Origin: Sternotherus odoratus
Taxonomy: Eukaryota; Chordata; Testudines; Kinosternidae
Length of the DNA: 64,000 nucleotides
NCBI GenBank assembly: GCA_032164245.1
Contig: JAVMKO010000002.1
Coordinates: forward strand, 179,310,920 to 179,374,919
Direction: 5' to 3'
Every line of letters begins with the position of its first letter. Within the stretch, counting starts at the first letter, position 1. Positions 42,340 to 53,870 of the stretch are shown in pieces. The notes beneath the pieces were generated by a model that was given only the letters and a program-made list of their open reading frames with translations, did not search any database and was not told the DNA's origin. A program made the position numbers and the translations under genes.

Positions 42340-42420
42340 CATTTCTTCTTCGAGTACTTGCACGTGTCCAGTCCATTGTAGTTGTGTGTGCGCCCAGAGC
42401 ACGGTTGCTGAGTTTCCCCC
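42340..42420 (+). mobile_element. Fragment of a turtle interspersed repeat (ttcttcgagtacttgc)
   Basis: ttcttcgagtacttgcacgt and gtgtgtgcgcccagagcac are landmarks of a repeat common in turtle genomes. The class is unknown to me. The next element interrupts it. Confidence 0.4.
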
Positions 42421-42424
42421 CTTC

Positions 42425-42600
42425 AAAGAGTCCTGTTGCATCTTAAAGACTAATTAAAGTATTGAAGCATAAGCTTTTGTGGGCTAATACCCACTATTAG
42501 CCCACAAAAGCTTATGCTTCAATACTTTAGTTAGTCTTTAAGGTGCCACAGGACTCTGTCACTTCTGCAATTCCAGACTAACACGGCTACCTCTCTGATT
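42425..42600. mobile_element. Palindromic Penelope-like repeat
   Basis: Arms 42425-42489 and 42495-42559 are near-perfect reverse complements around a 5-base spacer. A single-copy tail follows, ending gactaacacggctacctctc. The layout is the same as at 26371-26856 and 53521-53695, so inverted 5'-truncated insertion is a recurrent structure of this family. The hammerhead core is mutated (cccacAAAAgc where GAAA is expected). Target duplications were not identified. Confidence 0.72.
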
Positions 42601-42708
42601 CTTTCTCTTCATTGTATCCATCGCGGTGGCTCTGGTCCCCTCTGGTGCTATGTGCTATGTGCACATAGTGTTGGCATATAGGACCCAGCTAATCCTGTGC
42701 CCCCTCCC

Positions 42709-43021
42709 AGGGCCAGCGACAGGTATTTTGGGGCCCCGTACGCAGATCGTGCAGGCCCCCCCCCCCCGGTCTCCCGCCGCCCGCGGGGCCCAACCCCCGC
42801 ATGCGCTCTGGCCGCATGGCCCAGCCGGGACAAGCAAAGGGGGGCGGGGGGTGGGGGCTGACGAACGCTGCAGCGGCTGCCCGGAGCCGTGCCTTGCTCA
42901 CGGGCCCGGCGACAAGGGGGTACAGCTGCGTACCGGGCCCGCCCCGGATTTAAGGGGGGGCCCCCCTTACGTCCGGGGCCCGGTACAGCTGTGCCCATTG
43001 TACCATCCTGTCGCCAGCCCT
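42709..43021. mobile_element. GC-rich TIR element (agggccagcgacagg family), copy 1
   Basis: Ends agggccagcgacagg (42709-42723) and cctgtcgccagccct (43007-43021) are inverted repeats. The interior is over 70 percent G+C and contains inverted segments (gtacagctgcgtaccgggcc and ggggcccggtacagctg). ORFs across it on both strands are composition artefacts. The same family is at 45586-46356. Confidence 0.72.
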
Positions 43022-43404
43022 GGCCCCCCCAGTTCCTTCTTACTGCCTATGACAGTCACTGGAACTACTCTACTTGCTGTGGCAAGCTCTTCTCAGTGGA
43101 CTTTATTTTTTCTGAACTTTCATATACTTTTAGTGTGAATAGTATAGTTGACACCTCTTGACAAGTAGTAGTGGTGTTTTGTTCACTGCCATGGCATGCC
43201 CTGGTCACCAGGCTTCAAGCCCTGTGTCTCCTGAAACAAGGCTATGTCCTTGAGTGAGCTGCACTCTCGCTGCCTAAAGTGCTTGGCAAAGGTTCATGTC
43301 AGAAGTGGCTAAAGTTCCTATGAAAAGAAATGGCAATCAGACCTCCCTCCCACCCCCCGAGCAAAGCCAGTTGGACTTGGCCCTGAATACATTGGTGCAG
43401 AGTG

Positions 43405-43585
43405 CTCCATGTAGCAGTGCTTGGGATTCTTCCATCCTAAGTGTAGGACTCTGCACTTGGCCTTGCTGAACCTCATCAGATTTCTTTTGGGCCAATACTC
43501 TAATTTGTCTAGGTTCCTCTGTATCCTGTCCCTACCCTCCAGAGTATCCACCACGCCTCCCAGTTTTGTGTCATCTAGTGGCGTG
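43405..43585 (-). mobile_element. CR1 LINE reverse transcriptase fragment, minus strand
   Basis: Minus-strand translation gives [20 protein letters not shown] followed by [20 protein letters not shown] and [12 protein letters not shown], the conserved CR1 block just before the QLEYC region. Both ends are truncated. The NPKHCYM variant belongs to a different CR1 subfamily from the copy at 39.2 kb. Confidence 0.82.
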
Positions 43586-43673
43586 GGGGCGAGAAGGTCA
43601 AAGATGTATGAATAATGTTTTTATAACATAGCTCTATGATTTATCACATGGACATCACTGTCCTATGTGTATT

Positions 43674-43800
43674 GTATGTGTGTGTGTGTGTATATATATA
43701 TGGACATCACCTTCCTATATGTATTGTGTATGTAAATATATATATATATATGTATACACACACATATATATATATAAAGACACACAGACACACACACTCT
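43674..43800. repeat. Compound TG / TA / CA microsatellite region
   Basis: Alternating (TG)n, (TA)n and (CA)n tracts with a duplicated atggacatcac ... ctatatgtattgt segment. Confidence 0.85.
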
Positions 43801-43916
43801 ATCTCTAGGGAAGTGATATCCATGTGATAAAGCACAGAACTATGTGATACACACCCACACATTCATGGATGTAATAACAAATTTATATAAACACATGCAT
43901 TATCTATTATCTATTA

Positions 43917-44559
43917 TCTATATATATAAAAGTCAAGTGGTGTATGTATGTGTGTATGTATGTATGTACGTATGACTGCGAAGTCCTCCCGCACCGTTTG
44001 AGCCAGAGACTTGAATTTTGGTACAGTGAGGGGTCTTGGGGTCTAGATGCTGGTAAGGGTCGAAAAATTTTCGGATCTCACCTCTGACGCCCCCCAGGGG
44101 TGAAAGTCTTTCAGGGCCAATCACATCAACTGGGCGGTTAGGTGGTGATGATGTCATAATACCCCCCTCCAACAGACACCTCACTCGCTCAGCTCACCCC
44201 TCCCTCCTCCAACAGAACCCCGGAGATCCCTCAGTTCTCTGCCCCTCCCACCTCCCCAACGGAACCCCGGACTACATCAGCCCTGTGCCCCCCCCACCTG
44301 CGAAGGTCCCCGGAATCCCTCAGCTCTGGGCCCCCTCCTCCCCTGCGACGGATCCCAGTTGGGTTTGGTGGGACGGTAAGTGAGGTGGGGGTGTCAGATT
44401 CGGTCGGGGGGTGAGGTGGGGGTTTCGGGTTTCGGGGGTGGGAAGGTGTCGGGGTGGGTGAGGGGTGAGGTGTGGGTGTTGGCTTTGGTCAGGGGGTGTC
44501 AGCTGTCTGCCACCTCCCCACCTCCGACTGACCCGAGCAGCGCCGGGCACTTATGCTAG
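43917..44559 (+). mobile_element. Probable non-autonomous Helitron (643 bp)
   Basis: 5' end TC (tctatatatataaaag) preceded by A at 43916. 3' end CTAG (44556-44559) followed by T. A short GC hairpin (CCCG 44532-44535 with CGGG 44544-44547) ends 8 bases before CTAG. These three features together define Helitrons, which insert between A and T without target duplication. The 3' acccgagcagcgccgggcac resembles Helitron ends in many animals. The interior has a TGTA tract and C-rich sequence but no Rep/helicase coding. Confidence 0.6.
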
Positions 44560-44560
44560 T

Positions 44561-45580
44561 ATGTTATACATTGCCACACATACATAAAAGTGCTTCTATT
44601 ACTGTATGTAACTAATAATTTCAGTCATATAATTTCATGGGGTGGTAAGGTACAATTTCATCTGTTCAAAATAAGACATTTATTGAAGTCAGACAAAAAT
44701 AGACAAAAAGACAAAATGAAATCAGTCCTGTTCATAATTCATATTTCAGGAGCAGTTAAAGGAAGAATAAAATTTTAGTGTCAAAAAGAGTATCAGAAGC
44801 TAATCTGGTGGTGAGGTAGGTATGTAAGATCGGGAACTGGATCAAGGTAAACTTAAAATAAGCTAATCAAAATCAATTTTCCAGGAACAGAATAGATCAA
44901 CTACTGCACAAATAAAATGTATAATGTATTCACACTAATATCCAATTTTTTCCTTCATCCTTTGTCCAATGGTAAAAAATGGTAGTGGAAATTAGAAAAG
45001 GATAAAGAAGCACATTTAAAGTGAAGCTCATTTAAAAGTTGCCTGTTACTGCAATGAGACAATCCACTTATTTGCTCCAAGATTTTGAAAAGTAATAGGA
45101 CATTTTTTCAACTATCTGCATGTCTTTAAAAGCAAAGAAAATGATGTTTCCTAAGAGTTATGGGAAAAGAGGAATTAGTAAGTGTAGGCTGTGAATGGTA
45201 GCAGGAATCTTAGATTTGCAATGGTAAATGCAAAGGTACTGTGAAAGCTACTCTGATTCAAGAGACAAGAAAATATCTGAGGTTCTCTACCTATCTTGGA
45301 ATATATGGCCCTGATCACTGTAGTATCCTCACCTCCCCCCCCCTCCCAGCACTCATGGGATTAGAATTGTGGTCCCAGAGAATCATGGTCAAGTTAATGC
45401 TGTCAGGATCAATGTAAACTTATTTAGAGCAGCCCTGTGGATTTCATGAGGTAGACAATAGTGCTAGCATGTCATTTCTGATCTATGTCTTCTCCATCAG
45501 AGGACGGGGGGCTGGAACAATTTATATAGTGGGGGTGCTGAGTGCCATTGAATCAAACTGTAAATCTTGTGTATAGTGAA
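44561..45580. other. Intergenic, AT-rich, nothing recognised
   Basis: Unique-looking sequence apart from a short CTCC run near 45335. Confidence 0.6.
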
Positions 45581-45585
45581 AACCA

Positions 45586-46356
45586 GGGCCGGCGACAGGG
45601 GGGTACTACGGGTAGAGCTGTACCGGGCCCCTTAAGTCTGGGGCCCAGTACACAGCTGTACCCGTAGTGTCCCCTCTTGTCGCCGGGCCTGACTGGAGAA
45701 GGGGGCAGCATTTCCCGCCCTCCCACCACAGCTGCATAGTATGCGCGGCGCTTCCCCGGGCCCCTGCAGGCAGGTCCAGAGAGCAGGCAGGGGCAGCACC
45801 GCCATGGTTAACTTCCCCTCCCCTGCCTGGGCTGCCAGCCCCGCCGGTGGGGCCGGGCTGCTAGGGGGGAGCGCAGCCAGCTCACGCCCCCGGCCGGAGC
45901 CCGCCGCTGCTGCTGCCAAACTCGCCTGGCTCGGCGCTGGCAGGCGGCCCCCGCCCCCTTCGCAGGATGCCCGGGCTGGCAAGGGGCAGGCAGATGCTGG
46001 GCTCCCACCAGTGGGGAACGTGGGATGGCGACTGAACCCAGCAGGTGGCCGGCGGTGAGTAGCGGCCGGAGCAGGGCGGGGGTGCCGGATCCGTGAGCCC
46101 AACTGCGAAAAGTGCCCCGGGGCCGGGGCCGCGTGGAGTCCAGCCCTGGCCCTCCGCAGCTGGGGCGTTGCCTGGCCTGGGGGCCGGAGGGCGCTGCGGG
46201 CGAGGGCACAGGGAAGTCCCCATGGGGCCAACATTTCACCCGGTTCCCCTATCATGGTGGTTGAAACTTTCAGATCCAGGCTGGGGCCGGGCGGGGGTTG
46301 AGGGGGCAGAGGGGATGCCGGGGGGGGGGGCACAAACGATCAGAGTACGGGGCTCC
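45586..46356. mobile_element. GC-rich palindromic element (agggccggcgaca family), copy 2
   Basis: Starts with a palindrome of about 100 bp: agggccggcgacaggggggt ... gtaccgggcccc (45586-45630) is mirrored by ggggcccagtacac ... cttgtcgccgggcct (45640-45690). It then continues as GC-rich sequence to gtacggggctccaaaa (46340-46356), which is the inverse of the ttttggggccccgtac found just inside the left end of the 42.7 kb copy. The two are thus the same family. The longest ORF here (233 codons, minus) has no recognisable domain and is a composition artefact. Confidence 0.62.
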
Positions 46357-46539
46357 AAAAGGTTTTCACACCTTCAGTGACTCCCAGACCAGGATCTGCT
46401 GGCTCTCTATGCTCTTCATTTGTGAAGGAGGAGGAGTCAATCTGGTCCTTTGATTTTAACTTATTTTAAATCAACGAGTGAATGAATTTAGTGTTCACCA
46501 AAATCAGAGACTAACGAACATTGATGCAAGCCAGGCACG

Positions 46540-46790
46540 GCTATAGGCATTGTGCAAACTGCTCCACAGAGCTCTGTCATTGCAATTCAGTCCTTACTTG
46601 CATCAAGCCTGCTGTTCCAGACCCGGCCCTCCCTTGAACATTAATGATCAAATGTATGGTGTGTTTTGTTTGTGTGCACAAATACGGACTTGGAGGAGAC
46701 TTCAACATTTGTATGTAATGCCAGGAATTAAACCTCCACTTCTCAAGCTGAAAGGCTAATGCACTCACTTACAGTGTCATGCAGCTGCCT
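46540..46790 (-). mobile_element. tRNA-derived SINE-like sequence, minus strand
   Basis: On the minus strand, cagctgcatgacactgtaag (about 46768-46787) fits a degenerate A box and ggaggtttaattcc (46724-46737) a B box (GGTTCAATTCC-like), about 35 bp apart as in tRNA genes. The body downstream does not match the tortoise SINE. It could be a different or older SINE family; the 3' boundary is uncertain. Confidence 0.42.
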
Positions 46791-49408
46791 ATTTGGTTGG
46801 AAGGTTGATTTCCATGAAAGGGATTGTGATTTGACTGGGCTTGTTTGAATGAGAATTTGGTGGATTTTGTTTCAGTCACAGTGTTTGGAGTCTGTTGAAT
46901 AAAGAAAGGTAGCACAAGAATGAGAGAACACTGTTTAAATTTTCACTAAAACAGCCTATCAAATGTCTTTTCTGTATTAAATGTATGTGCAGGTATATTA
47001 TTCCCTTTTGGTCTAGTGGAGAATTTTGCTTAGTCTGTTTCTTATTACTAGTGACTGCCACAGATGCCCATTTAGGTTAATACAGTGCTTTGTATCCTTA
47101 TAGATTTCATGTGGACTGTTTTCAAGGGATACTAAACAGAAGAAAGAACTTTCATAAAGCAGATGAAGAGTATCTGGATGCAACTAGGAGTTGGACTGGT
47201 CCACTTCTCAAATTTCTAGAGTGTCAGTGAACTGGGGACAATTACTGATTTATTGATGACCCAAAATAAAGTTATTGTAGAACTTCTTGCATAATACACA
47301 TGAACTGAAAGTATTGGGGATGGGCACTATAGAAAAACCTAAGATAGAAGGTGAGTCTGATCCAAACATCCCTAATCTTGGGAAAATTTTGGATTTACTA
47401 GTCAAAGGTAGCTAGAGTTAATGCTGGTAATTAATAATACAGAGACAGATGAAAGCTCCTCCTAGAATACATTGTGCTGATCATTGTAGTGCACCAGGCT
47501 CTCTCTGGCTTGAGTTCTAGATCAAAATACAACACAAGACTATCCAGAGATCTATAATAAAAGTACCTCAAAAGTCCCAACACACTAAACAAAATCCACC
47601 TTTTTCAACGTCTGATAGCATATATATGTATGTGTACATGTACACACACACACACACCCAAGCCTAGATGCTTAATGCCTCAATGAATGTAAAATTTGCA
47701 CAGGGTAACTGATGGCATTGTTTGCCCTGGCAATTTGTTCAAAAATACGTCTTCATTTGGTACAATCCCACAAAAATGAAGGCAACAGCACTTTATGAAC
47801 TTTACAGAACAAAGTTTAAAGTAGCTCATGGATCATACATGCTGCTGTAGGAATGTGTATTGAATTTTCTTGAGGGTATCTCTTTGTACAGGAGGTTTGA
47901 TTTGTGTGTATGTGAGTGCGTGTTACAAAGGGATTTTAATGGTCTTTGTGGTTCCTGTCAAGTTGCAAAGCCTCACAAGCGAGACATGTCTGATACAAAA
48001 CTTTACATGATCAGACCCTCAATCTTCAATAAACATCCATTCATACCATATAGAAATGTGTCCAATACAGTTACTCAGAAGGTGGTTCTGTAAGTTGCAA
48101 GGCCAAATTCTGCTCTCATTTACAGTTGCGCAACCCCAGTGAAGCCACCTGCTGATTAAATCAGCTCAACTGCAGAGGTGTATTTAAGTGTACCATTTAG
48201 CTCAAATCAAGATGCACAAAATGTTTAACCCATAGTCACTTGAGAACTTGAAACTATGTATTTTCTTAATTGTAATAAAATTACTTGATTGGATTAGTTA
48301 TAGTTTTAATTTAGTAAAGTAATTTTAATTACTTGATTGGATTAGTTATAGTTTTTAGTTCAGAAATTTCACACCGTTACCATTTAGCTGGGTGGGTGGC
48401 AGGGGGGAGGGAAATCAGGGACGTAACTGACTAGAGAGTCACCTTTTGAAATGTAGGTATAAAAAGCACTAACCACATTCTGCATTTTCATGCATTATTT
48501 GATAACATTTCTCTTTCTTCAAGAGTCATATAGAATTTAACCGGGATGAAACCATTAGTCCTAGAGATCTTAATATAATATACAAATGTTAGAGATGTAA
48601 TAAAGAAAGAAATCCTGGCTCTAGGTTTTTTTAACCATTTACAGTTCTGTAATAGGAACATAATTCTGCAGTAAATTCCATAGGATGGTACTCAAACATC
48701 TATGAAGTTCTTTTCTATAAGGGTCAAAAATGGACTATTCCTTTGTTCCTAATCCCAAGACTCATTGATCATCGTAAAATCAGTAATAGACATAGAATTT
48801 ATTCATCGTAACAGAGACAAGCTTGGAGCTCATCAGATCTCACACACGACAGGTGCTGTATTAAGTGGTGTTTGTTGATTTAATAGGAGGTTTAAATTTG
48901 GTGCTGACTCTTCTCTCAGAGTCAGCACCAAAGCTCAGAGGCTGCTGTAATGCTGCAGCTCCGATATGTCAGACAACACATGAAACCAAGATTCAGACCA
49001 CTTGTAGCCATTCACTACTCCATGGTACAGTTCAGAAGCATAGAAGTGTAAACTCCAGTATCCCTGACAGATTCCAGCACAGGAAACTTCATTCTTCTCT
49101 CCTAAATTCCCATTGGGAATTCAGTTGGATTCATATTGTTCAATATCTGTCTCGTTGTCTTAGTGCTGCTAACAGAACCCTGGTTTCACTCAAGATGTGG
49201 CTGCAGTTGCCATTGTAATTCCAGTGTATACTACCCAATCCAACTCCCATGGAAATCAATGGGAATCTTTCCATTGACTTTCATGAGAGCTGGAACTACC
49301 CTTTTCTGTTCAAACTATAATACTTCCAAAGCAGGGACTGCCTGTTACGTTGCAACTATACAGCACTTAGACAAGGGGTGCCCTAATGTTGGTGGTGCTA
49401 CTGTAACA
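46791..49408. other. Intergenic, nothing recognised except small repeats
   Basis: Contains a CA run at 47641-47657 and a 28-bp duplication at 48281/48329. The rest is AT-rich and unique-looking, with no convincing coding or RNA gene. Confidence 0.6.
48281..48357. repeat. Short tandem duplication, 48-bp period
   Basis: ttacttgattggattagtta followed by tagtttt occurs at 48281 and again at 48329, identical over about 27 bases. Confidence 0.88.
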
Positions 49409-49680
49409 CAGTAGACTCTTGATTATTCAGAATGATAGGGAAAAAATAATCCTGGTTAATAAAATCCCGGATAATCACCATCCATAGGAAATGGGGGGGG
49501 GGGAGGGGTTGGTTCACTGGCTGCCCTGCGCCCTGGTGGGTTGTTTTTTTGTTTTTTTGTTCTTGGGGTGGCAACAAAGCCACAGCCGGTCCTGTGAGTT
49601 ACGTGTGTTTTTTTTTTTTTTGACATCCTGGTTAATCCACAACCTGGTTAACCCAATCCTGGATAATCAAGAGTCTACTG
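49409..49680. mobile_element. Tigger-like TIR DNA element (272 bp)
   Basis: Left end cagtagactcttgattattc (49409-49428) and right end, inverted, cagtagactcttgattatcc (49661-49680) are almost perfect inverted repeats. TA follows the right end; the left flank is CA, so the expected TA duplication is degraded. Internal subterminal repeats (tcctggttaat, tcccggataatc) recur on both sides. No transposase. Confidence 0.75.
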
Positions 49681-52572
49681 TAAACTAAACACAACCACCA
49701 CCACTCTGTGAATTGCAAACTGCTAATTTTAAAATTGAATGTACAATTCAAAATGAGCATTTGGAGATGATAGAATGGTCAGGCTTTGACACTTTTCACA
49801 AGTATTTACAGTACTAAAGCTTAGTTGCGCAAATGTTTGTGAAAAGTGAATAGGAAAGTATAATATTTGTGAATCGTATTTCCCTGCTGTTCAGAGAGCT
49901 CACTTTCCACTAGGATTAAATATTTATGGACAATTTTTCCCCCTACTGTTCACAGAGCTTTACTCATTGTCGTTTCTCACACAATTGCATGAACTCATAA
50001 AAGTTATATTGCTCTCTTTTATGCTAGCCCCACTAAATGTTCATGGCTTCCAAAGCCCATGACAGCAGTAGCATAAACATTTGCTTTCCATTCACAACAG
50101 TCATAAATCCCTCTCTTGAAAACAATGAATGAAGTAATTGAGTAGGAGATGGAAAAAGCTACATCACTTCTTGGAAATTTAAGACATATCTCTCCCAAAA
50201 GTCAGCCCAACTTGCATTCATGTTGCTAAAGGGTACCTAGGAAGGAATCAGGATGGGGGAAAAGAAGTAACCAGAATACTATTATTGTAACAGAAACAAA
50301 TATTTAAAAGCAAGGGGAAGGCATGGGCCAAAGGGAACATGTATGATCCAGAAACTTATTAAGACTTACAGCTTCTTAAGTGAGACTTCTTTGGTCAAAG
50401 GAGTACTGTATGTAGCCTTTTACATGTAACAAATAGTATTAACCAGTTTATTACGTTTTACTTACTGTAGGACTTTCTGAAAAAAGATGAAGATTTTGTT
50501 TAAGTGGACCATAGAAACTAATTTGAAAGTGAAACACTGATGATACTTTTATGTTTATTAGACCATATTTCAGTGGGACATTAAGCTTTCATTGAAAACC
50601 ATAAACTACAGATTTTAATGGTTGAAAAACAGGGTCATCCATCTGTTAGAGACCAACAAAACAATTACCTCAAGTTACCTGTATAAGCTGGTTTCTCTGT
50701 AAATGTATTTCTAAATAGGCACAATGAGAACTGATAATACTGCTCATTTTTTATACAGCATGTCAAATTTAGGGTAAATGATGCTAAAAATATTGTAAAA
50801 TGGTCCCTCGCCTCTGAGAGTACAATAAAATGATCACAGCAGTTCTTTTTCTCATCAAAGCAGATGGCTTTAATGATTTTTCAAGCCATAGTTAATTCAT
50901 CTGCAAACAACAGCGATCGGTTTGCAAATGGGTACTGAAAGAGAGAGAGACGTTACTCTTCATAAATGCTCCTTACGTTTGTTTTGCCCTATCATTAGTG
51001 GCAAATGGTGTTTACTTAAGGTAAATTATTTGTGTGAACCATCTCAGAGTCAGTGTTGCAGCTACAATAAATTACCTGTAAAGTGAAATGAACATCACCT
51101 GGTTAATGTGGTTAGTGCAATTGACCTCATGGAATATGTGAAATTATCTATTTTCTTTTGAATTAAAATGACATTAAAGAAATGATTTACATCTTGGCTA
51201 AATGCAGACTATCTGGTTCCTTCTTTTGTGTGATTTAATCGGTTGCTTTTTTAAAACCAAGTTTCTGATGTGACTTTATTATTAATGTAATGTTGTTGTT
51301 GTTGTTATTTAATGACATGCAGAAAAAACCCACATGATCAATGCACATATGGGTTCATATTTAAATAGCACTATTAAATAGAATTTGTCAACAAGTATCA
51401 GAAATAAATTTATTGCAGATCCAACTGAAGAAATATTCTGGATATGAAAACTTTCTGGAGGGGATTTAATATATTCTAAATAATCCTGCCGCCCACCCCC
51501 GCAAAACTAATTCTTGCCATTGCATACCTAGAGAGAAAAAATTCTATTGATCCACTATAGACAATAACTATATTATATACCCACTAATATTACAGATTTC
51601 TGCCAAAATGTGCACAAGTTCTTTCTCAGTTTACTTAGTGACTTAAATGCAGTGGGACAAAAATATTTTTATTTTATTGGTAAAACACTGAATATACTCA
51701 GTTCAGAAGATCCTTTCTCCCATTAAAGGCATTAGATTTATCAATATCTTGGTAGCTCCGGGTTACAAGGGAACTGGAGATTTTAAAATTCTGTCCATAT
51801 TATACACTAAGAATCTGGAAAAAAAATTCTTTCTCAGAACAAGCATTTATCACTTATAGATGTGAGTAATGTATCCAATTAGATCATACAGGACTTGTTT
51901 TCTTTCTAAACTGATCTTACTTGAAGTTAAAATATGTTTCATGATTTATGATTGATGGTTTGCCAGCTAAACCATTTAAAATGTAGCAGGAATAGACAAA
52001 GGTGTTGGGATGACACTGACTATAATAAATAACAAGAGATATGTGTTAAGAAAACTGTGAAATTAGATATTGAAGAGCATTGATGCTTGGGGTTGTAGAT
52101 GTTCATGATTTCTAACTGAAATTATAAACAAAAGAAAGTTGTATTAAATCATTTAAACTAAAGAAAGTTGCCGGTGGCATTTTTGATGGGCATTATCTAT
52201 TTCTTCATAATGCCATATTTTGTCAGGTTGAGCATTCAAAACCCAAATGTGTCAGTATGCTAAACAGTTTTGTTATAATCAATAATAATTCATTTTAATT
52301 ATGCTACATAGGTAGTGATGTCTGCAGGTCTTGCAAACAGCCTTGCAACATACCGTATTCCAAGTACTGCTCATAAAATTAAAGGCGTGTGTAATTAATT
52401 ACAAGTGATATGCTACTTGCAGCTTTCACAGTAAATTGTTACCTTTTCTCAAAGAGCAAAATGTTCTTTCAGTACGTAATAATTTTTCTTTTCTTAAGCA
52501 AAAAATCCAATACACACAGCTTCCCCCTCACCGCCATCCCAAATGTTAAGTCTCTGAGAGGGTACTCACTTT
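49681..52572. other. Intergenic, AT-rich, no repeat or gene recognised
   Basis: Nearly 3 kb free of recognisable mobile elements, except a short (TTG)n near 51290. The block 50860-51230 has a composition typical of conserved noncoding elements. Confidence 0.55.
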
Positions 52573-52690
52573 TTGGCTTGATCTACACTACAGGCTTATA
52601 TTAGTATAACTACATCACATAGAAAATCCATGTGATACAATTATTCCGACCTAATCCCCACAGACAGCGCTAGGTTGATGGCTAATAATT
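52573..52690. mobile_element. Short TIR element fragment (ttggcttgatctacactac)
   Basis: Reads gatctacactacaggcttat, attagtataactacatcaca, then the inverse tgtgatacaattattccgac and cagacagcgctaggttgatg. This is the pattern of a turtle MITE with internal palindromes; the right end is lost. Confidence 0.6.
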
Positions 52691-52817
52691 TGATCAGCCA
52701 TTCAAATTCCAATGGAGGATTATATCCTGCATACCTGAATTCCTTCTGCAATTTCATTTGGATATGTCATTCATCTCCACTTCCTGACCTAAGCTTGTGT
52801 GTAGTATTGCTGCTGTC

Positions 52818-52900
52818 AAAGGGCTTGTCTCCACAAACAGTGCTGCAGTGGCGCAGCTGTATCGATGCAACTGCGCCGCAGAAGCGCTTAATGAAGATGC
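52818..52900. mobile_element. Short palindromic element (aagggcttgtctccac family)
   Basis: aagggcttgtctccacaaac opens the element; gtggcgcagctgtatcgatg and its inverse gcaactgcgccgcag form a hairpin-like core. It abuts the Penelope-like element at 52900. Confidence 0.6.
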
Positions 52901-53520
52901 CTCAGGTGATGTGGTGTTTTTGTCTTTTGTCATTTTCCTGTGCGAGTTCATTGCAGGGCATAGTGACTGTCTGGTTTCACCCACGTCATTTTTGCTGGGG
53001 TCTTTAGTGCACTGGATGGGGCACACCAGTTATGATAAGCATGTGTTAGGACCCAGGGACCTTGAGAGGTGTGCTTTGTGGGGATGTTTATCATTGTAGT
53101 GGAGATATGTCTGCAGGTTTTGCATTTGGTGTTCTGGCAGGGCCTGGTGCTGCTTTGAATTGGTGTGTCCTGGTCTGTGGGGAACTTCCATCTGATGATG
53201 AGCTTGGAGAGGTGTGTGAGTAGGTGGGGGAGTGGGTTTGAGGGCCAGAAGAGGGGGTTCAGGAAACACATGCCCCAATAAAAAATTTTTGGGGTAAAAC
53301 CAGACAATCAAGGCACTCTCAAAGAAGCTCACACAGGAAAATGATAAAAGACAAAAACACTCCATCACCTGTGGGTGAACGTTTTTCACAAAGTGACCAC
53401 TCTATAACTGCCCTGTCAGTTCCCATCCTCAAAGGAAACCTGCACAACACTTTCAAAAGACAAGCCGGGGAGCTTAAATTCATAACTTTGCTTGACACAA
53501 AACCATGGTGTTAATAAAGA

Positions 53521-53695
53521 ATCAGAGAGGTAGCCGTGTTAGTCTGGAATAGCAGAAGTGACAAAGAGTCCTGTGGCACCTTACAGACTAACTAAAATAT
53601 TGAAGCATAAGCTTTCGTGGGCTAATACCCACTTCGTCGGACAAAGTGGGTATTAGCCCACGAAAGCTTATGCTTCAATACTTTAGTCTGTAAGA
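53521..53695. mobile_element. Nested palindromic Penelope-like insertion with 12-bp target duplication
   Basis: Flanked by perfect 12-bp direct repeats tgttaataaaga at 53509-53520 and 53696-53707. It starts atcagagaggtagccgtgtt; 53583-53640 is inverted as 53643-53695 (cgtgggctaatacccactt against aagtgggtattagcccacg). It belongs to the same family as the 26371-26856 insertion, which also has a 12-bp duplication. Confidence 0.8.
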
Positions 53696-53870
53696 TGTTA
53701 ATAAAGACACTGAATTTATGTTTTTTACAACAATCTTGTAACCCACTTTCTGTCCTATAGGTAAAGGGGTGTTAGTGGGCCACTTGACCTTGAATGGTCC
53801 CTTGGAAAATGTGCTAACTACTTATGCTAAACTATCTGTTTGATCTTGTATTCATCTGGGACACTCTACC

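Noticed and set aside
42425..42559. Functional hammerhead in the 42.5 kb palindrome
   Set aside because: GAAA is AAAA in both arms and CTGATGA is missing.
42626..43138. 170-codon ORF and overlapping minus-strand ORFs
   Set aside because: Cover the GC-rich TIR element at 42709-43021; composition artefact.
39243..43585. One CR1 copy split by a 3.4-kb insertion
   Set aside because: Both fragments are minus-strand and near-adjacent in CR1 order, but both contain the LHLG region, and the residues after it differ by subfamily, so they are two copies.
45632..46333. 233-codon ORF on the minus strand, longest in the window
   Set aside because: Lies in a GC-rich mobile element where stop codons are rare; several overlapping ORFs in other frames are as long; Pro/Ala-rich without a domain.
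53583..53695. Functional hammerhead in the 53.5 kb palindrome
   Set aside because: The minus-strand core reads CCGACGA, not CTGANGA, and the plus arm lacks the first core block.
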